Source: Luidia sarsii
Lineage: Eukaryota > Echinodermata > Asteroidea > Paxillosida > Luidiidae
Assembly (NCBI GenBank): GCA_949987565.1
Contig: OX465118.1
Location: 5,422,538-5,486,537 of the forward strand
Direction of reading: 5' to 3'
DNA: 64,000 bases
In this document: positions 1-12,571 of the stretch, piece by piece
Numbering within the stretch: the stretch's first letter is position 1
Layout: each line of letters opens with the position of its first letter
Program-made: the position numbers and the translations under genes
The notes under the pieces: model-generated
The model's input: the letters and a program-made list of their open reading frames with translations, nothing else
Told to the model about the DNA's origin: nothing
Database searches by the model: none

Positions 1-1430
1 TAATCAGTGATGATTATGCAGCATACTGTTTATGCATACATGTACGCAGTAATCAATGTTCACGGTCATGAGCATAACTCCTAGGAATGGGGTCATAAAA
101 TAAATGGTCTATTAATTATTATTCCGGTTGTAACAATGATGGAAATCATTGCTACCACTGCAAGAGGGATCACTGGATCAGGTCTGATAATTAACCTATT
201 CATAACTGCTGTGAATTAAAACGGGCAAATATGAATAATCTTTTCCTGTGCACCTTCCTCATTATCATTGATTAATTCTGAAAATTGTAATGTCGTAGCG
301 CTACAGTCTACAGTAGGTACCGTACATGTACATGCACATGCATGCAACAATTTACTAAACCCTGGTTGACCTTTTTGCTGTATTAAGATTTAGTAGCCCA
401 ACTTACATGTACAACATGTATGTAACAGAAGTTGTTCTATACATGGTTACAAGATTTGCCAACCCATGTCTAGTATACATGTAGTGATTGTGACTAGTGC
501 TCACCCAAGCTCATGTACAAATGAAGGCTTTCATTGTTTACTGCAATTTGTTTTAAATCGCAAATACATACGTACATGTATGTTGACTATTGAGTGTTTC
601 ATGTTCTGTTTTAATGTTTTGGACTAGAAATAAGGCAACATGCATGTTTAAACACAAGAAGCTACATGTGTAGTTCCACTTTGATAGAAAACATGAGAAC
701 TACGCAAATACACTGTAGGTGGATTACAAATTTAAAAACCTCATTTTTAAAATTCCAAACACGTACATGCTTTTGACCCTCTCACTACAGTCCTTACCTG
801 GATTTGTGTCAACATACAGTATTCTGATCATAAACCCATTTTGGAGTCAGGACTAGGACATTTCTGTATTGTTCATACAGTATGTGAAACAACTGTAAAT
901 TGACTGCATGTTCATGAATGATTAATGCTCTGGTATACGCCTTACAAGACGAAAAGAACATTGCCTCTATGTAAGAACTACTGCATGTTTACATGTATAT
1001 TCCTTCCAACAATAACCAGTTTGCATAGCAAAATTAGCATTCTTGCCTTTAATTGCCTAGAGAGCACTAGGCATAAACATGTACACTAAAACCCTAACAA
1101 TTACAGCCTGTGAGTTCTGTAGCACAAGGAATACAGTAGGTCCAAGTCATAGCCATACATTCTGAGAAAGATGAACAAACAGAGTTAGATGCAGAATAGC
1201 AGATGCACTTGAGAATGCATTACAATGCAGCGTATGAACAAATAATGAGCATTACATAGACAGAATGGAAGGTAGGGACATGAACAGTTGCACACACATG
1301 CAGCAAGCATCCTAGAGGGCAGCAGACAGGAAGACAACTGCTAGCACTACGTCAATAGACTATATAACCTATAGACAGACACTATAAGAAACAACGTCAG
1401 GATACTGTGATACCATGGGGGACCCGACTA
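1..1430. other. AT-rich non-coding DNA, no gene seen
   Basis: I see no convincing exon on either strand. The stretch is AT-rich with scattered ACATGT-type hexamers. If the SEC24-like gene to the right continues leftwards, this could be one of its introns, but nothing here shows that. Confidence 0.6.
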
Positions 1431-1437
1431 GCGTCTA

Positions 1438-1726
1438 AGTATGGGCGGAAGTAAAGAGCAACGCCACACGTTTGTAAGGCAAGTTCAAATTTGCTCCATG
1501 ATGCTAAGTGGTGACGCTCATGCACGAACCGCGTACATGTACCTGCCTTTTCTATACATGTACATGTGTATACAAACATACACACTTTTGTATGGCATGT
1601 GGCATGCGATCAAATTTTACTGTGGTTCTATGACGCTACACGGCAGCACTCACGCATGCACGTGCTTTTTCTATACTGTATATACCAACATTAACATGGC
1701 GGCACCCTTTACTTCTGCCCATACTT
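1438..1726. repeat. foldback element, about 290 bp
   Basis: A segment at 1440-1456 (TATGGGCGGAAGTAAAG) recurs as its near-perfect reverse complement at 1708-1724. The interior has ACATGT runs and two similar blocks with a CTTTTTCTATAC core. This is the layout of a foldback or MITE-like element. No transposase is visible and I could not define a target duplication. Confidence 0.5.
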
Positions 1727-1832
1727 TTGCAAAGATGGCAGCCTCCATGGCATTTCAGTCTGGCGCCTGCTATTGTCCGTCTATAGGTTATATATGTATT
1801 GTCTATGACTACGTCTATCAATGGACCAATAC

Positions 1833-2029
1833 CTGAGTCCCCCGGCGAGTAACTCAGAGTCTCCGAGGTCGGGGACGAGGTCTGCAGCCGGAATTTGGGC
1901 ATCGGGAGGGAGCCCAGAGATCCTGTGGAGGGCGACCTTATCATGGAGGGGTAGTACTGCGTCTGCTGCCAGTCGCCTTTCGTTATGTGGGTTAGAGACG
2001 GGATTGGGGTTACTTGAGGGCCGTTCCCA
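1833..2029 (-). CDS. putative internal coding exon, unidentified protein
   Basis: On the minus strand an open frame of about 65 codons ends at a good donor (CAG then GTATTG, at 1832). It begins after an AG with a T-rich tract just upstream (AG at 2030-2031). The peptide is rich in Ser, Pro and Thr and includes GDWQQTQYYPSMIRSPSTGS and later KFRLQTSSPTSETLSYSPGD. Its composition is unlike the surrounding AT-rich repeats and reads like a disordered region of a real protein. I do not recognise the family. The 5' edge overlaps the end of a terminal-inverted-repeat element (2019-2593), so the acceptor may be supplied by that element or the true edge may lie slightly inside. It could belong to the same minus-strand gene as the exons at 7.9-9.8 kb, but the phases of the visible exons do not join directly. 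Confidence 0.3.
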
Positions 2030-2593
2030 CTGTCCCAAACAAAAGCGATTATCTGGATCGCGATTTGAATCGCGAATCAAACCCTTTTATTTTTTGCGTG
2101 GACAGAACTGGACACAATAACTGCGATTAATCGCATTTCAGACTCCACTATTCGTGAGACTTTTCCAAAAAAATCGCATTTACGCAATGGTCAAGTTTGG
2201 GCGGTCTGTTCTTCAAATGCGAACTTTGTTCTCGGGCTCAAACCACACGAACACGACCTAGAACACTGAACTTGGCACAGGATCACACACCACCTCTCCG
2301 CCAGGGTTGTTCACGAAACAGCCGAGAACGCGCGCGCCCGAACCCAACCAATGTGTATGGGAACACTCCACTGAATTGTACTAGTTCTTTTTTTAATCCC
2401 ACAATGCACCGACTGACAGGAAGTGCCGTGCTTGTTTGTCTCCCTGCATGGGCCACCCTCAAGGACACACCCACCATTTGACCACAACTGCTATTAACCT
2501 CAAGTGACTCGCAATTATTTGGCCTGTGTGAACTTGAGCCACCAAAACAAAGGTTTCTGAATCGCGATTGTTTTGACAGTGGAAACGGCCCCA
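2019..2593. mobile_element. non-autonomous DNA element with terminal inverted repeats
   Basis: The left end begins GGGCCGTTCCCACTGTC and the right end, at 2576-2593, is its inverse with few changes. The inner flanks also share inverted ATCGCGATT-type blocks. The element is about 575 bp with no transposase frame. A related block with the same ATCGCGATTCAAATC motif lies near 4005-4050. No clear target duplication was found. Confidence 0.55.
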
Positions 2594-5500
2594 TGGATCC
2601 AGTGGGAGACAGGATGGGGTCAAGTTTGGCTTGCAGCCATACAGACATCACCGCGATCAAACAGACAGGGAGAGGGACAGGGTTCCAGACAGATGCGTGT
2701 GAGCATTGGGGAAGGGAGAAGGTGAACAAAAAATGTTAACGGTTTGTTTGTGAGTTTAGGGTATTCGGGAACACAGTCATACAAATAGGCATTTTTGTGC
2801 ATGTACAGGTACACGTACACAGGGTAAATGTTTTACTCTAATATGCACTGTCCGCACACGTGCAGTCATCATAAAATGCAATGAAAAGGTGAAAGTCCGA
2901 TTATCTTTCATGAAGAGATTGACTGATAATATACGGCTGTGTATTATGTACATAAGTTGCCACGGAGGTACTACCGGTACATGTATATTGAACAATGCCT
3001 GTTTAAAAAACATAGACAAAATTTATGTTAATTCTTTATTAGGTAAACTACGAAAACTACGAAAACTACGAAAACAAATATGTGTACATGCACCGCCAGT
3101 AGGCCCTATCGGTACATGAAATATGTATACACACATGTACACATGTATGTACTGTATGTAATGTAAAGTATACATGTACAGTATGTAATTGTATGGATGT
3201 ATGCTTACATGTACATGTACAGATTGTAATGTACATTGTATTTTAACATACAGTACACGTACATGTACCTACCGGTAAGTTATTGCTACATGTACCATCC
3301 AATGAAAGCTTTTCCACACATAAATGCATTCTTCAAACTACATGTACAATCTACAATCTACTTATGGCGCAACACTTACGCCATAAACTTATGGCGCAGC
3401 TGCACCATAAGAACTTAGAATCGATTTCACGAAACTCGTTTTAGCTGCGCAACATCGGATTTTCACTGAATTTTTGTGAAACATTTTCGACAAGGCTGAC
3501 CTCGGTCATATCAACGACTGTTTGAAGTACAATTTGTATGTAACGTTCGTAGGCACGTTCGTAGGCAATACACACGCCACAGAAATTTTATTTGAGGCAG
3601 CCATTTTGCATTTCTTACATTGTTGCACTGAAAAATGCAGAGGATTTTTCACGATCGAAAGCCTAAACTAGTGACGCAAGCACTCTGAAGCAAAATCCTC
3701 GTAACAGAGACCAATTCGAACTTACAAATCAGAGAACTTTATAATATTAGTGTGACTACAGCCTGAGGAGGTGCAACTTGGACAAGCTGTGAAGTGGTCA
3801 AAATGACAAGCGGTCACACTCACAGTCACACATCGACGAAGTAATAAATACACAAACTGAATGAAATTACGAAATTGCGAATCTGTTATCTGTGACTTTA
3901 TCGTGGGCTTAAAAAAACGGTTTGATTTGAGCATAGCGTTCCAACACACAACGCGTGGCAAATAAACGTGATCAATTTTAAAAGTCTCACTCTTAGTGGA
4001 GTCCGAATCGCGATTCAAATCCCAATAATTATCGCATTTATTGTGTCCATACTCCATACTCATACAATGTAAAATAAACAACTTCATACATACATATTTA
4101 CATGTGCACATCCATATAGTTTTATACACCCATGTACATGTATGTACACATCCATATAGTCATACAGTAAAAGCACTAATACAGGACAATGCCATTCTTT
4201 GGATTTTGTTTGCGAAAGCCCTCAAATAAAGCAATTAAAATTTACATGCAACCATAGCTCAGTCTGAAGAATAAATGCATGCAATTCTTTTATCGGCAAG
4301 CTGTACATACATGTAGCTATTACAGTAGTTTTAGTAAGACGTTACATACATGTACGTTCTAAGCCAGATGGTCAGATTAGTGCATGTAATTCTAATTCCC
4401 TTTGTCTTTTTATTTGTAACCAGAAAAATGCAATTTGAGAAACCAGCTGGCCAAAAATCTTTACGTGCGCAGACAATTTTAATAAGGTTATAACAACAAT
4501 ACTGCATGTATTGATGTACGTACGTCGTAGACGTAGCCACACATTCCACGTGTACAACAATGTATACATGTATGTACAGTACATCACTACATGTACATGC
4601 ATGCCTGTTGGGACTTTTCATTTTTGCAGTAATTATATCCAGTGTTATAGCTAGGGTATTTTTATTGGTGGACGGAGCCTCGCGATTAGCGGCTGCAGTC
4701 AAAATGACGACAATAAAACTTGTATTACATGCAGCGTTTTAGCTAGCGAGCCGTGCAGCCGTGTTTTGCACGGCCAGTTTTGTGAAATGATCACGGCCTA
4801 TTTTTGCAAGCACGGCCTGGCGGTGCAAATCAAGCAGTGCTAAGCTTGGGTGGTTTTTCGTGTTTTTTTTTCGGTTTTCCCTTGGAGACAGTTTTTCGGT
4901 TTTGATTTTTCCGAGACCGTGAAAGTTTATGCCACTAATCATCTTGTTTTTTCTTTTTCACATGGGTTAAAAGTGCAAATGTCTTGTGTCATAAATTTAA
5001 GACATTTGCCGACCAAATCTGCTCTAAAAGCGGCTTTTGGGACTGTACTCGTCGTCGTGATTTACGTTGAAGCTGATCGTTTGTCGATCGTGATGCGAGA
5101 CCGCCGTCCAGTGTGTGTGCACTCGTCACGTGTGCAATGATTAATAGACTTCCGCCAGCCCTTACAGTTGTTTTCTAACAAATAAACTAATGTTTATTAC
5201 ATTTATTATGTTTATACCAGCGATATTTCGAGTTTCGCGGTCAACCGGTGTATTTTCTAGATTTCTGAAAAATTTGAGGTGTATTTTTCATTTATTTCTT
5301 GAGATATCGGTTGAAAAGTTGAAAATTACAAAATCGCTCCGTTCGGCCGCGGTAGATTTAGCCAAAATGGCGCAGAAAAAAAGTCGAACTCGCGTTTTTC
5401 GACCGCCGAGCGAACCCTGTAAACATCGTCCAAATTTGTCCATTTAACCCTCTAATTGAAGCCTGTATTCTCTTCGTTCTATTCATACCATTCATAACAT

Positions 5501-5999
5501 TCGGAGTCAAACATAGCGTATTTTAGTTATGACCGATTTCCCTTCGCGACGTTAGCGAGGTTGGCAAGTCTAGGTGTGGTTTCCGCCTCTAGGTTAAGCT
5601 ATAGCGACACTACATGAGCAGTGGGGCCGAAACCAGCCTACGCGCGGCACATGTGACATGCACTTGCACAGCAACCACATGGCTGCATACGACTACGATC
5701 ACGCTGCGCTACTCAAGCCTGATCGGAACTTCCAGAAGTATTAGCGAGACGGTTACGCTACAAAAAGTACAATTTATTTTTCTACCGAAACCAAACATAG
5801 ATTGGGGTAATAATGGGGTGAACATAGTGCCGGTCGGAAGCATTGTTTTTCACCACGAGTGGTGGACGGAAATTACCCGTGGTGGTCGGCCCCGTCCACC
5901 GCCGACCAGCGTAGCTATAACACTGATTATATCAATGTCAGAAACGGAATACCCAGTATCTGTCAAAGGCAGAGGACAGACCAGTCACAGTTGGAACTG
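2594..5999. other. AT-rich non-coding DNA with small hairpins
   Basis: No exon could be supported. Visible items are a short CGAAAACTA tandem at 3050-3077, a hairpin built from TTATGGCGCA inverted copies at 3360-3412, a fragment related to the 2.0 kb inverted-repeat element at 3960-4050, and ACATGT clusters near 4100-4350 and 4560-4610. The stretch 4680-5600 is moderately GC-richer but gives no open frame with splice sites that I trust. Confidence 0.5.
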
Positions 6000-6560
6000 A
6001 AAGAAATCTGCTGTTGTTGCTTCACACGACGTGTACAATGTACATGTACATTGTACATGTACATGTATGTGCAACAAGCAACATGCATAGTACATGTACA
6101 TGTACATACCGACGGTAAGCCAGTACATACGTGCACAATGTATGTGTACATGTACATACGTACATTTGCTCATGTGCAAGCATATATACTTCCATCTGCT
6201 GGCTCACTCTCCATGCTCTAATCAACAGGTTGTATCTTGTGTACCGATATGGTCCAACACAAGAACCGCTGATCCCTATCCAGATCCCTGTGAACCTCTA
6301 CAGAACATGTAGCACATGTATACAGTACATAGTGCTAGGCTACATGGTGCACTCACACTCAATTCATGTGTACTGTACAGTACTAAGTACAAGGCCAAAT
6401 GTAGCTAATGTACATATGTATACCTGTGTACTACGCACAAGTACATGTACAGTTGTACACATGGACCAGGTGAAAAAAAAAGGAAAGATGTTTACCGGTA
6501 GTTTAATACCTACATGTACATGTACCTGTCTGTACACTGTAAAAGAGTAGAGAAAATACT
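6000..6560. repeat. ACATGTAC-rich simple-repeat region
   Basis: Many palindromic ACATGT and TACATGTAC units occur in short runs, mixed with GTATACA-type variants. The same repeat is scattered through the first 11 kb. Open frames here are repeat artefacts rich in Thr, Cys and His or Val and Tyr. Confidence 0.8.
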
Positions 6561-7059
6561 TAACCCACATTAGACCACCCATTGTTAATGTACACTTACA
6601 TTGTATGAAGTGCATGTTTCGTATACAGGTGTACTGAATGTTGTCCAGTTGACACATACGCATCAAGAAAGCATGATTTTTGGGAAAACTATCCAAGTGG
6701 TTGTGCCCGACAATGGATGTTGTCTTCATAACAATAGGTGGTCTATTGTGGATTCAGTTGGGATTTTCCACCCTTTTTTTTTTAAATAAAAGGGATTCAG
6801 GAAAATTATATGCCTGAAATTTCACCACTGTTCCGTCTGTCATTATAAGTATGAAAAACATGTTGGATCAGCAAAAATGTATGCAATATGCATTAGATTA
6901 AAAAACAGATGATCCTTCGCACTCAAGAATTACAGATATAGACAACCACTGCACCAACACTGGGCACAGCAATGCATCCTTTTTGGTGGGAGGGGAGGGG
7001 AGGGGCTGCTAGCCTCAGACTGCAATTGACCCCAGAGTTCCAGATGACAAAGCCATTGG
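6561..7059. other. non-coding, nothing recognised
   Basis: AT-rich DNA with a short T tract near 6773-6782 and a G-rich patch near 6985-7005. No feature could be supported. Confidence 0.5.
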
Positions 7060-7620
7060 CTTTTTCCTCCCAAGTCCAATGCGTCGCAGAGTTACGACAT
7101 CTCTGCAATGAGTCGCAGCTGCGACGCGTAGTGCAATCCATTTCATAAAACATGTCGTAGGGGCGCTGCGTTTAATATTCACTTTGACTCGTTTTAAGTT
7201 GTTGTACGAGCCTAATTTCCATACCACTGTGACTGTTTGCTGCACCAACGCTCGCTTCTGCCCCGTTCTGGTAACAGCCATCGCTCAGTCTCTACGAAAC
7301 CAACATGGTGATTGGAAGAGAGGAGAGGCCTAAAATTTGACGTTCGGGATATCGTTACTAACTAGTATCAGTGCTATTTTCTTCAATTTGTATGGTTTGT
7401 GTGTGTAGACTAGTTTACGACAACCCACAGACACGTCTTAAATTACAACATGTTTCACACCGTTGTCAAGGAACTTGCGACGCATTCAATGCGTCGCACG
7501 TTTTGTGAAATGGATTTGCGATGCATCGTAAAGTTGTGATGTGTTACGCGTCGCAAACCGAGTTGTGACGCATCGCAGAATTTTATGAAATCAATCACAG
7601 GACTCACAACGCATGGGGAG
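7060..7620. repeat. cluster of short foldback elements with GCGACGCAT-type arms
   Basis: Blocks containing ATTTCATAAAA or TTTTGTGAAATGGATTT ends and repeated GCGTCGCA/TGCGACGC inverted words occur at about 7070-7160 and 7465-7615. The TTTCACAAA-like termini resemble the elements at 21.85 and 37.21 kb, so these are probably related non-autonomous palindromic elements. No coding capacity is seen. Confidence 0.5.
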
Positions 7621-7928
7621 TCTTAATATTGCATGCATTTTCATGTAATTTAAGCCCCCTAAAATGTGTGGGTTGCGCACAGTCCAGTAGACTCCAGTTA
7701 GTATTATCAGTGCACATCAAACATGCAGGAAGATCAAAAAAACACCAATGCCAACAGATAATGCATAAAATATATGTAGTGCACCAGCATGTCCCTTGTT
7801 ATATGTTGAGGATTTTGTTGTAGTGCTTTCTAATACACACGTGCAGGGTGAGGGTTATACAGCAGTCGTAAATGGACAGTCAATGGGCAAGAACTGGCTG
7901 GGTTGCGAGACAAACGGAAAATACCAAC

Positions 7929-8540
7929 CTGAGGAATTGAAACTTCTATCCATTGCCGCACCGTCAGGGGTGGAGGGCGAATCTGTGGAGCTGGGCGGTC
8001 CGCCCAGGGAGGGCTGCCGGGCGTAGACACCAGGCACACTGGGCATGGGTCCCCCTGGCTGGGCTGTCCTGACCGCAGATGGGGCAGCCGACTGCGGGCC
8101 TTGGCCAAAACCAGTCGGGGCACCGCCGTGGCTTGGCAACGAGTTCACCTGCTGCGCGCCAGAGTACTGGTTCTGTACGGGGAGAGATGCGGGGCCACTG
8201 CCCGACGGGTGCATAGGAGGAGCTCCCCCGGGCTTTGCATAACTGTTGAGCCCTGGCTGGCCGCCCGGAGCAGCTCTGGTGGAGTTCGGCGGGGGTCCTA
8301 GGCTATTGGGTGTGGGTCGCTGAGCGTACCCACCGCCCATGGGCTGGTGCGGGGGCCCGCCCTGAGTCCGGGGGGCTTGGGGCTGGGGCGGTGCGCCGTA
8401 CCTGGCGGGGTTGCTTGGGTGAGCACCATTGGCAGAGGTCGGGGGTCCTGGCTGTGGTCCGTGTGGGGGAGCCATGCCCGGCTGGTGGCTAGGGGTGTAC
8501 CCCCCTGGGAGCGGGGGACCTCCCTGGTAGCTTGGTGGCC
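7929..8540 (-). CDS. exon 2 of the SEC24-like gene
   Basis: The exon runs from an acceptor at 8541-8542 to a probable donor at 7928. The first codon is completed by the A left from exon 1. The frame stays open and Pro/Gly-rich throughout (for example GGPPHQPMGGGYAQRP) and loses this character right after the proposed donor, which supports the boundary. Confidence 0.55.
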
Positions 8541-9823
8541 CTGCTCATCAGAGGGAGCAGACATTATGTGAATAACCCAATCCAAATATTCACATTAAAA
8601 AGCAAGATACTGAAAAAGGGCCTACAACATGTACTGCAGGTCTAACAGCAGGAAACAAATTAGATAATTACTGATACCATGAGGCACTTGCTTTAACTTT
8701 TAAGACTTCTTTTCTTTTAACATGGAGTGCAAAAACTCCAAATACCCTAAAAACAATTACAAAATGAAATTTAATGCCACTTTATTTGAAGTTTATTGAG
8801 TGAAAACTGGGAAGCATTTACTTAGAACTGTGACTAGGAGAGTTTGTTTTGTTGTACATACTACATATTACATATTTACATGTAAATAACATACATACAT
8901 GTAGGGTGTCAATGTCATCTGTATCTGGAATTCTTTTGGGGTTTTATTTTGTACATAATACAGTATATAAGTTATAACATAGTACATGTAGGGTGTCATG
9001 TCGTCTGTATCTGGAATTCTTTCTGGAAAGAGAGCCACATATGGGTCATACTAATTAGCGTCAACACGGTGTCAAGTGTCAACACATGATAGTTAAGACT
9101 GTTGACGCCACTATCATGTGTTGAAGCCATGTTGTCTTGTTGACGACAATTAGTATTAAAAAAAAATACTAAGTACTAGTAAGTAGTAGTATGACTGCCA
9201 CGTATACGGTATAGTATCCGAGGGACAACAACATGTAACATTCCCTGCACAAACCTAATGACCCTTGTCTGAATATTTCTAGTCTTTTCCTCAGTGTACC
9301 ACCTATATGATTACCAAGTTTCAAACTACAGCCTCTACAGACTACAGGAAACAGACATCACATTGCTAATCCTATTCCTAAATCCTAATGCCAAAATGGC
9401 ATTTAAATAAGTGTCATATTTTTTAATTGAGTTTTAATTCATGTTTTAATTATGTGTGCAAATCTATCTTGGTTGGGCCTCCAAAAAGGGCCAGAACACA
9501 CACAACACTTTTAAGATTTAAAGAATTAAACTAGTCACAATCATCCACATAATGGCTGGCACTTCAGTTCAGCGGCAATGTATTGTAACTTGTAAGATAG
9601 GCGTTCCCAGTTGAAAATATTCCTTTAAAAAATCATACAAAAGCCTAAAAGTTTTACCGGTAACCCCTTAAATTAAACATTTTATTGTAAGTTTTTCCTT
9701 TTAAAGAAATAACAGTCACGGCCTGGTGTACTCACTCGCAGATGCTGGTCCCAAATTGCCGGAAAACCCCTTGGTTGGCGGCATACTCATGGCCGGGGCG
9801 TGTTGTGAATGTGGGTTCGCCAT
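7929..9823 (-). CDS. Pro/Gly-rich N-terminus, candidate SEC24 COPII coat protein (partial)
   Basis: Two coding exons join in phase: 9736-9823 (ATG with A at -3 and G at +4; donor GTGAGT) and 7929-8540 (acceptor GATGAGCAG). Together they give about 233 residues dominated by Pro, Gly, Gln, Ser and Ala with no globular domain. That matches the disordered N-terminal region of SEC24 proteins, which select cargo in the COPII coat at ER exit sites. No zinc-finger, trunk or gelsolin part is visible in the remaining 7.9 kb, so most of the gene lies outside the window or is missed. The SEC24 call is an inference from composition and from the head-to-head position next to SAR1; human SEC24A and SAR1B are arranged the same way. 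The second exon's donor (GTTGGT) is weak. Other Pro-rich proteins, such as RNA-binding or transcription cofactors, remain possible. Confidence 0.4.
8541..9735 (-). other. intron 1 of the SEC24-like gene
   Basis: It holds two copies of an approximately 38-bp block, near 8898-8937 and 8985-9022, both containing CTGTATCTGGAATTCTTT. It also holds a foldback at 9053-9163 with arms ACTAATTAGCGTCAACA and its inverse around inner ACACATGATAGT inverted copies. No exon is seen. Confidence 0.5.
9736..9823 (-). CDS. first coding exon of the SEC24-like gene
   Basis: The start ATG (9821-9823) is the first ATG in this frame and has a strong context. The exon encodes 29 codons beginning MANPHSQHAPAMSMPP and ends at a consensus GTGAGT donor (9730-9735). 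Confidence 0.6.
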
Positions 9824-10835
9824 CTTTACTTGCAACGATTTATGATGAAACTGAAACAACGTGAACGGGTCGCCACCGTGTAGCCGGTGCCGGATCGATG
9901 CAATAATATCGGGCAAAAAGGATGTCTTTTACTTTAATGAACCCTTGCATTAATATTACACTAAACATATCCAAAGGTTTGAGAGTTATAGAATTCGGTT
10001 GTGTGGGTTGAGTGTCTTGTACACGCGTTCTTGGTGTGTAAAATTGGGGAAATTCATTGGGTAAATTCTACTCATCTTGACATGACAAACGCCATCAAAG
10101 CCCTTCGTCATATTATTAGTCTGGTTCCGTGCATGGGCATGCGTACGTTATTGCTGAGCCCTGTTTTCAACGTGGCACTTTCCAAAATAGCACAAAGTTC
10201 AACATTCCAGGGGGAGCTCACCTTATGTACAAACGTTCATGACGTGTCTAGTGGAAATAATTGCAAAACACGCCGTATAACGCGGTGAGAATTACATGCG
10301 CGTACATTCGGCGCGTTTAGTGCCCAATGTATTCAACGATATTCTTCTTCTTCTTTTTTCAAGATCTTGACTTCCATTGTTTTTGCGATAAAACGATTGG
10401 TTTACTGTTTTAATGTTTTGATTAGCAAGGTATATAATTCTGACCAATTTATTTTACTTATTGAAGTAAAATCCATACAAAACTATAGCATTGCAAACTG
10501 CTCAATGACTAAAATGACCTGCAATACATGAAGATGAGTCTTTTATTAATTTATATCTGTATTACTGTTATTTCTTTTTACATGCTTGTACATCGATGTG
10601 CATTGTTGGCTTATTTTTTTATTTATACTTTACTAAAGTTACTGTGTGTAAGGTGTCTGTCTTTTATTCAATACTATTCATATTTCTTTTTGACATGTTT
10701 ATATTCAATAATTTTAATTAAACAATATGTGAATTCCATTTTGTTTTATCTACCGATACGTGCATTTTTTGTCGATTTAATTTCTGTGTTTTAATTGGCT
10801 AAAATGTATTTTTATGTAAATACGATATCGAGTAT
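9824..10835. promoter_or_regulatory. intergenic region between divergent SEC24-like and SAR1 genes, left part
   Basis: This follows the SEC24-like start on its upstream side. A CpG-containing patch lies at about 10255-10330. A partial family D repeat, with its conserved GCAAACTGC and CTAAAATGACCTGCAATAC words, lies at 10490-10532, followed by T-rich DNA. The 5' UTR and promoter of the SEC24-like gene must lie here, but I cannot place the transcription start. Confidence 0.35.
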
Positions 10836-11055
10836 GTACTACTTACATGTACATGTACATGTACATGTACATGTAGTACGTACATGTACATGTACATGTA
10901 CATGTAGTACGTTTATACATGTGCATGAACATGTACATGTGCATGTACATGTGCATGTACATGTACATGTACATGTACATGTACAGTACATTTATACATG
11001 TGCATGAACATGTGCATGTGCATGTGCATGTACATGTACATGTACATGTACATAA
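10836..11055. repeat. (ACATGT)n palindromic microsatellite
   Basis: About 220 bp of near-continuous ACATGT/GCATGT hexamers, self-complementary and therefore able to form cruciforms. It is interrupted by AGTACGTTTATAC-like spacers that themselves repeat. Confidence 0.9.
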
Positions 11056-11844
11056 TTATGTGCATGTAGTAACCAACTTCTCGTGACTTCGCTACCCGTT
11101 TTATTTCGTACCGTGGCTTCCAGTTTTGTTTGCTGGCACAACGTCGAATACGACCTCAAAGCTTCTGGTGATTGGATAAAATGTACTAAGCTGTTGAGAA
11201 GAATAAATCAGATTATTTCCAAAATATACCAAAACAGCTCAAAAAATATAAATGTATGAAATAAACATACATTTAAGAATCCTTTTGATTGATTTAATCT
11301 GAATATTTTGTAGGAATATGTAATATTTGTAAGATGTCCTTGAAAGTCACTAACCAATCAAAACAGTTCTTGTATGGCTGTCGAGCAGGAATTACATCAC
11401 GTAAAGCATATCACTGCCGATTTGATGATCTGTGTCATGTGTAAGATTGCCAAAGAACCCTGTATGTTTTTACACAATTTTTTATCTCTCTGAAGAAAGG
11501 GAAGAATACCTAGTGACGACGGTAAGCAGTCTCTCGAATTAAATATTTGTATTTTTACATTGTCTTAGAAGACATTCTCGGCATCCAAATGGAAACAAAT
11601 TGCCTTTTATTTTTCGGTATGAGAAGCAATTTTTGACTCCGTAATAACACAATATGCTGGCGAATTGCGAACCAGTTGCACCGGCTTATGTACATAATAC
11701 TCATCTAATACTACATTTACAATGTACATTGCAATAATGCTTGCATCCCAGTTTGCAGTGCGCGTGTAGTCATGGACTTATGCCGGTAATGGCACAGTTT
11801 ATACTCGGAGAAAGACAGCTGTGGTGGATGTTATGGCAATCACT
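11056..11844 (+). promoter_or_regulatory. possible upstream promoter and untranslated exon of SAR1
   Basis: There is a CCAAT-type word (ACCAATCAAAACAG) near 11351. A possible donor (GACGACG then GTAAGC) lies near 11521 in plus orientation. These would fit a non-coding first exon of SAR1, whose coding exon begins with a 3' splice site. This is weak: no TATA box or CpG island is obvious. Confidence 0.2.
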
Positions 11845-12256
11845 AGTCCGAGTAACTTGGACCCTTACTACTTTACACTAATTACAATTACAATCGCCTT
11901 TTTAAAAATTGTTAAGGGAGTCGGGTCCAAGGAATCCGCAGGAAAACCCTAGAAAGTAACAATGTGTCCGACTCCCATTACTACCCCCGACCGAAACCCC
12001 CAGATTTTACCCGGAAAATACCCGTGAAACCGTCCCATGCACCCATCTTTGGATTAGTCCGAGTAACTTGGACCCTTACAATCGCCCTTTTTAAAAAAAA
12101 TTGAGGTTTCGGGCGATGTAGGGACCAAGGAAAACTGCTCGGAAACCCAAGAAACTAACTATGTTTTTGACTCCATGACTACCCCCGACCAAAACCGCCA
12201 GATTTTACCCCGAAAACACCCGTGAAACCGTCCCACGCACCCATCTTTGGATTAAG
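11845..12256. repeat. 211-bp tandem duplication
   Basis: Two adjacent copies begin AGTCCGAGTAACTTGGACCC at 11845 and 12056. They share a CCCGACC..ACCCCC block and end near CACCCATCTTTGGATTA. The second copy lacks a short TACTTTACAC-like insert present in the first. No coding capacity is seen. Confidence 0.8.
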
Positions 12257-12345
12257 TGAGAATCACTGATTTCAATTCTGGTCATTTGATTTACTCACGT
12301 TAGGGGAAATAGGAGAAATTTTCCCTTATGATATCGAGAAGAATC

Positions 12346-12570
12346 TCTCCCGTCCGACGAGCCAAAATGCAGCGGCCATGTTTGATTTCAAATTGAAACG
12401 GTAGACATGCAAATCGATGACATTTTGCGCGACCGTAGGGGTCAACGCGTGTGTGCGCGCGCACACACTCACACAGACCCACTGCGCACACGGACCAGTC
12501 AAAACGTCAGTGATTTGCGTGTACCGTTAAAATCAAAGATGGCCGCCGCATTTTGGCTCGTCGGTCTCGT
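12346..12570. repeat. foldback with YY1-like motif, just upstream of the pyrimidine tract
   Basis: The arm at about 12352-12432 is matched inversely by 12497-12567. Both carry GACGAGCCAAAATGC next to a GGCCAT word. The right arm reads AAGATGGCCGCC at 12537-12548, close to the YY1 consensus AAGATGGCGGC. The centre has a CGCGTGTGTGCGCGCGC alternating purine-pyrimidine run. It is CpG-rich and lies 0.7 kb before SAR1 coding exon 1, so it might also serve as promoter DNA. Confidence 0.55.
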
Positions 12571-12571
12571 T

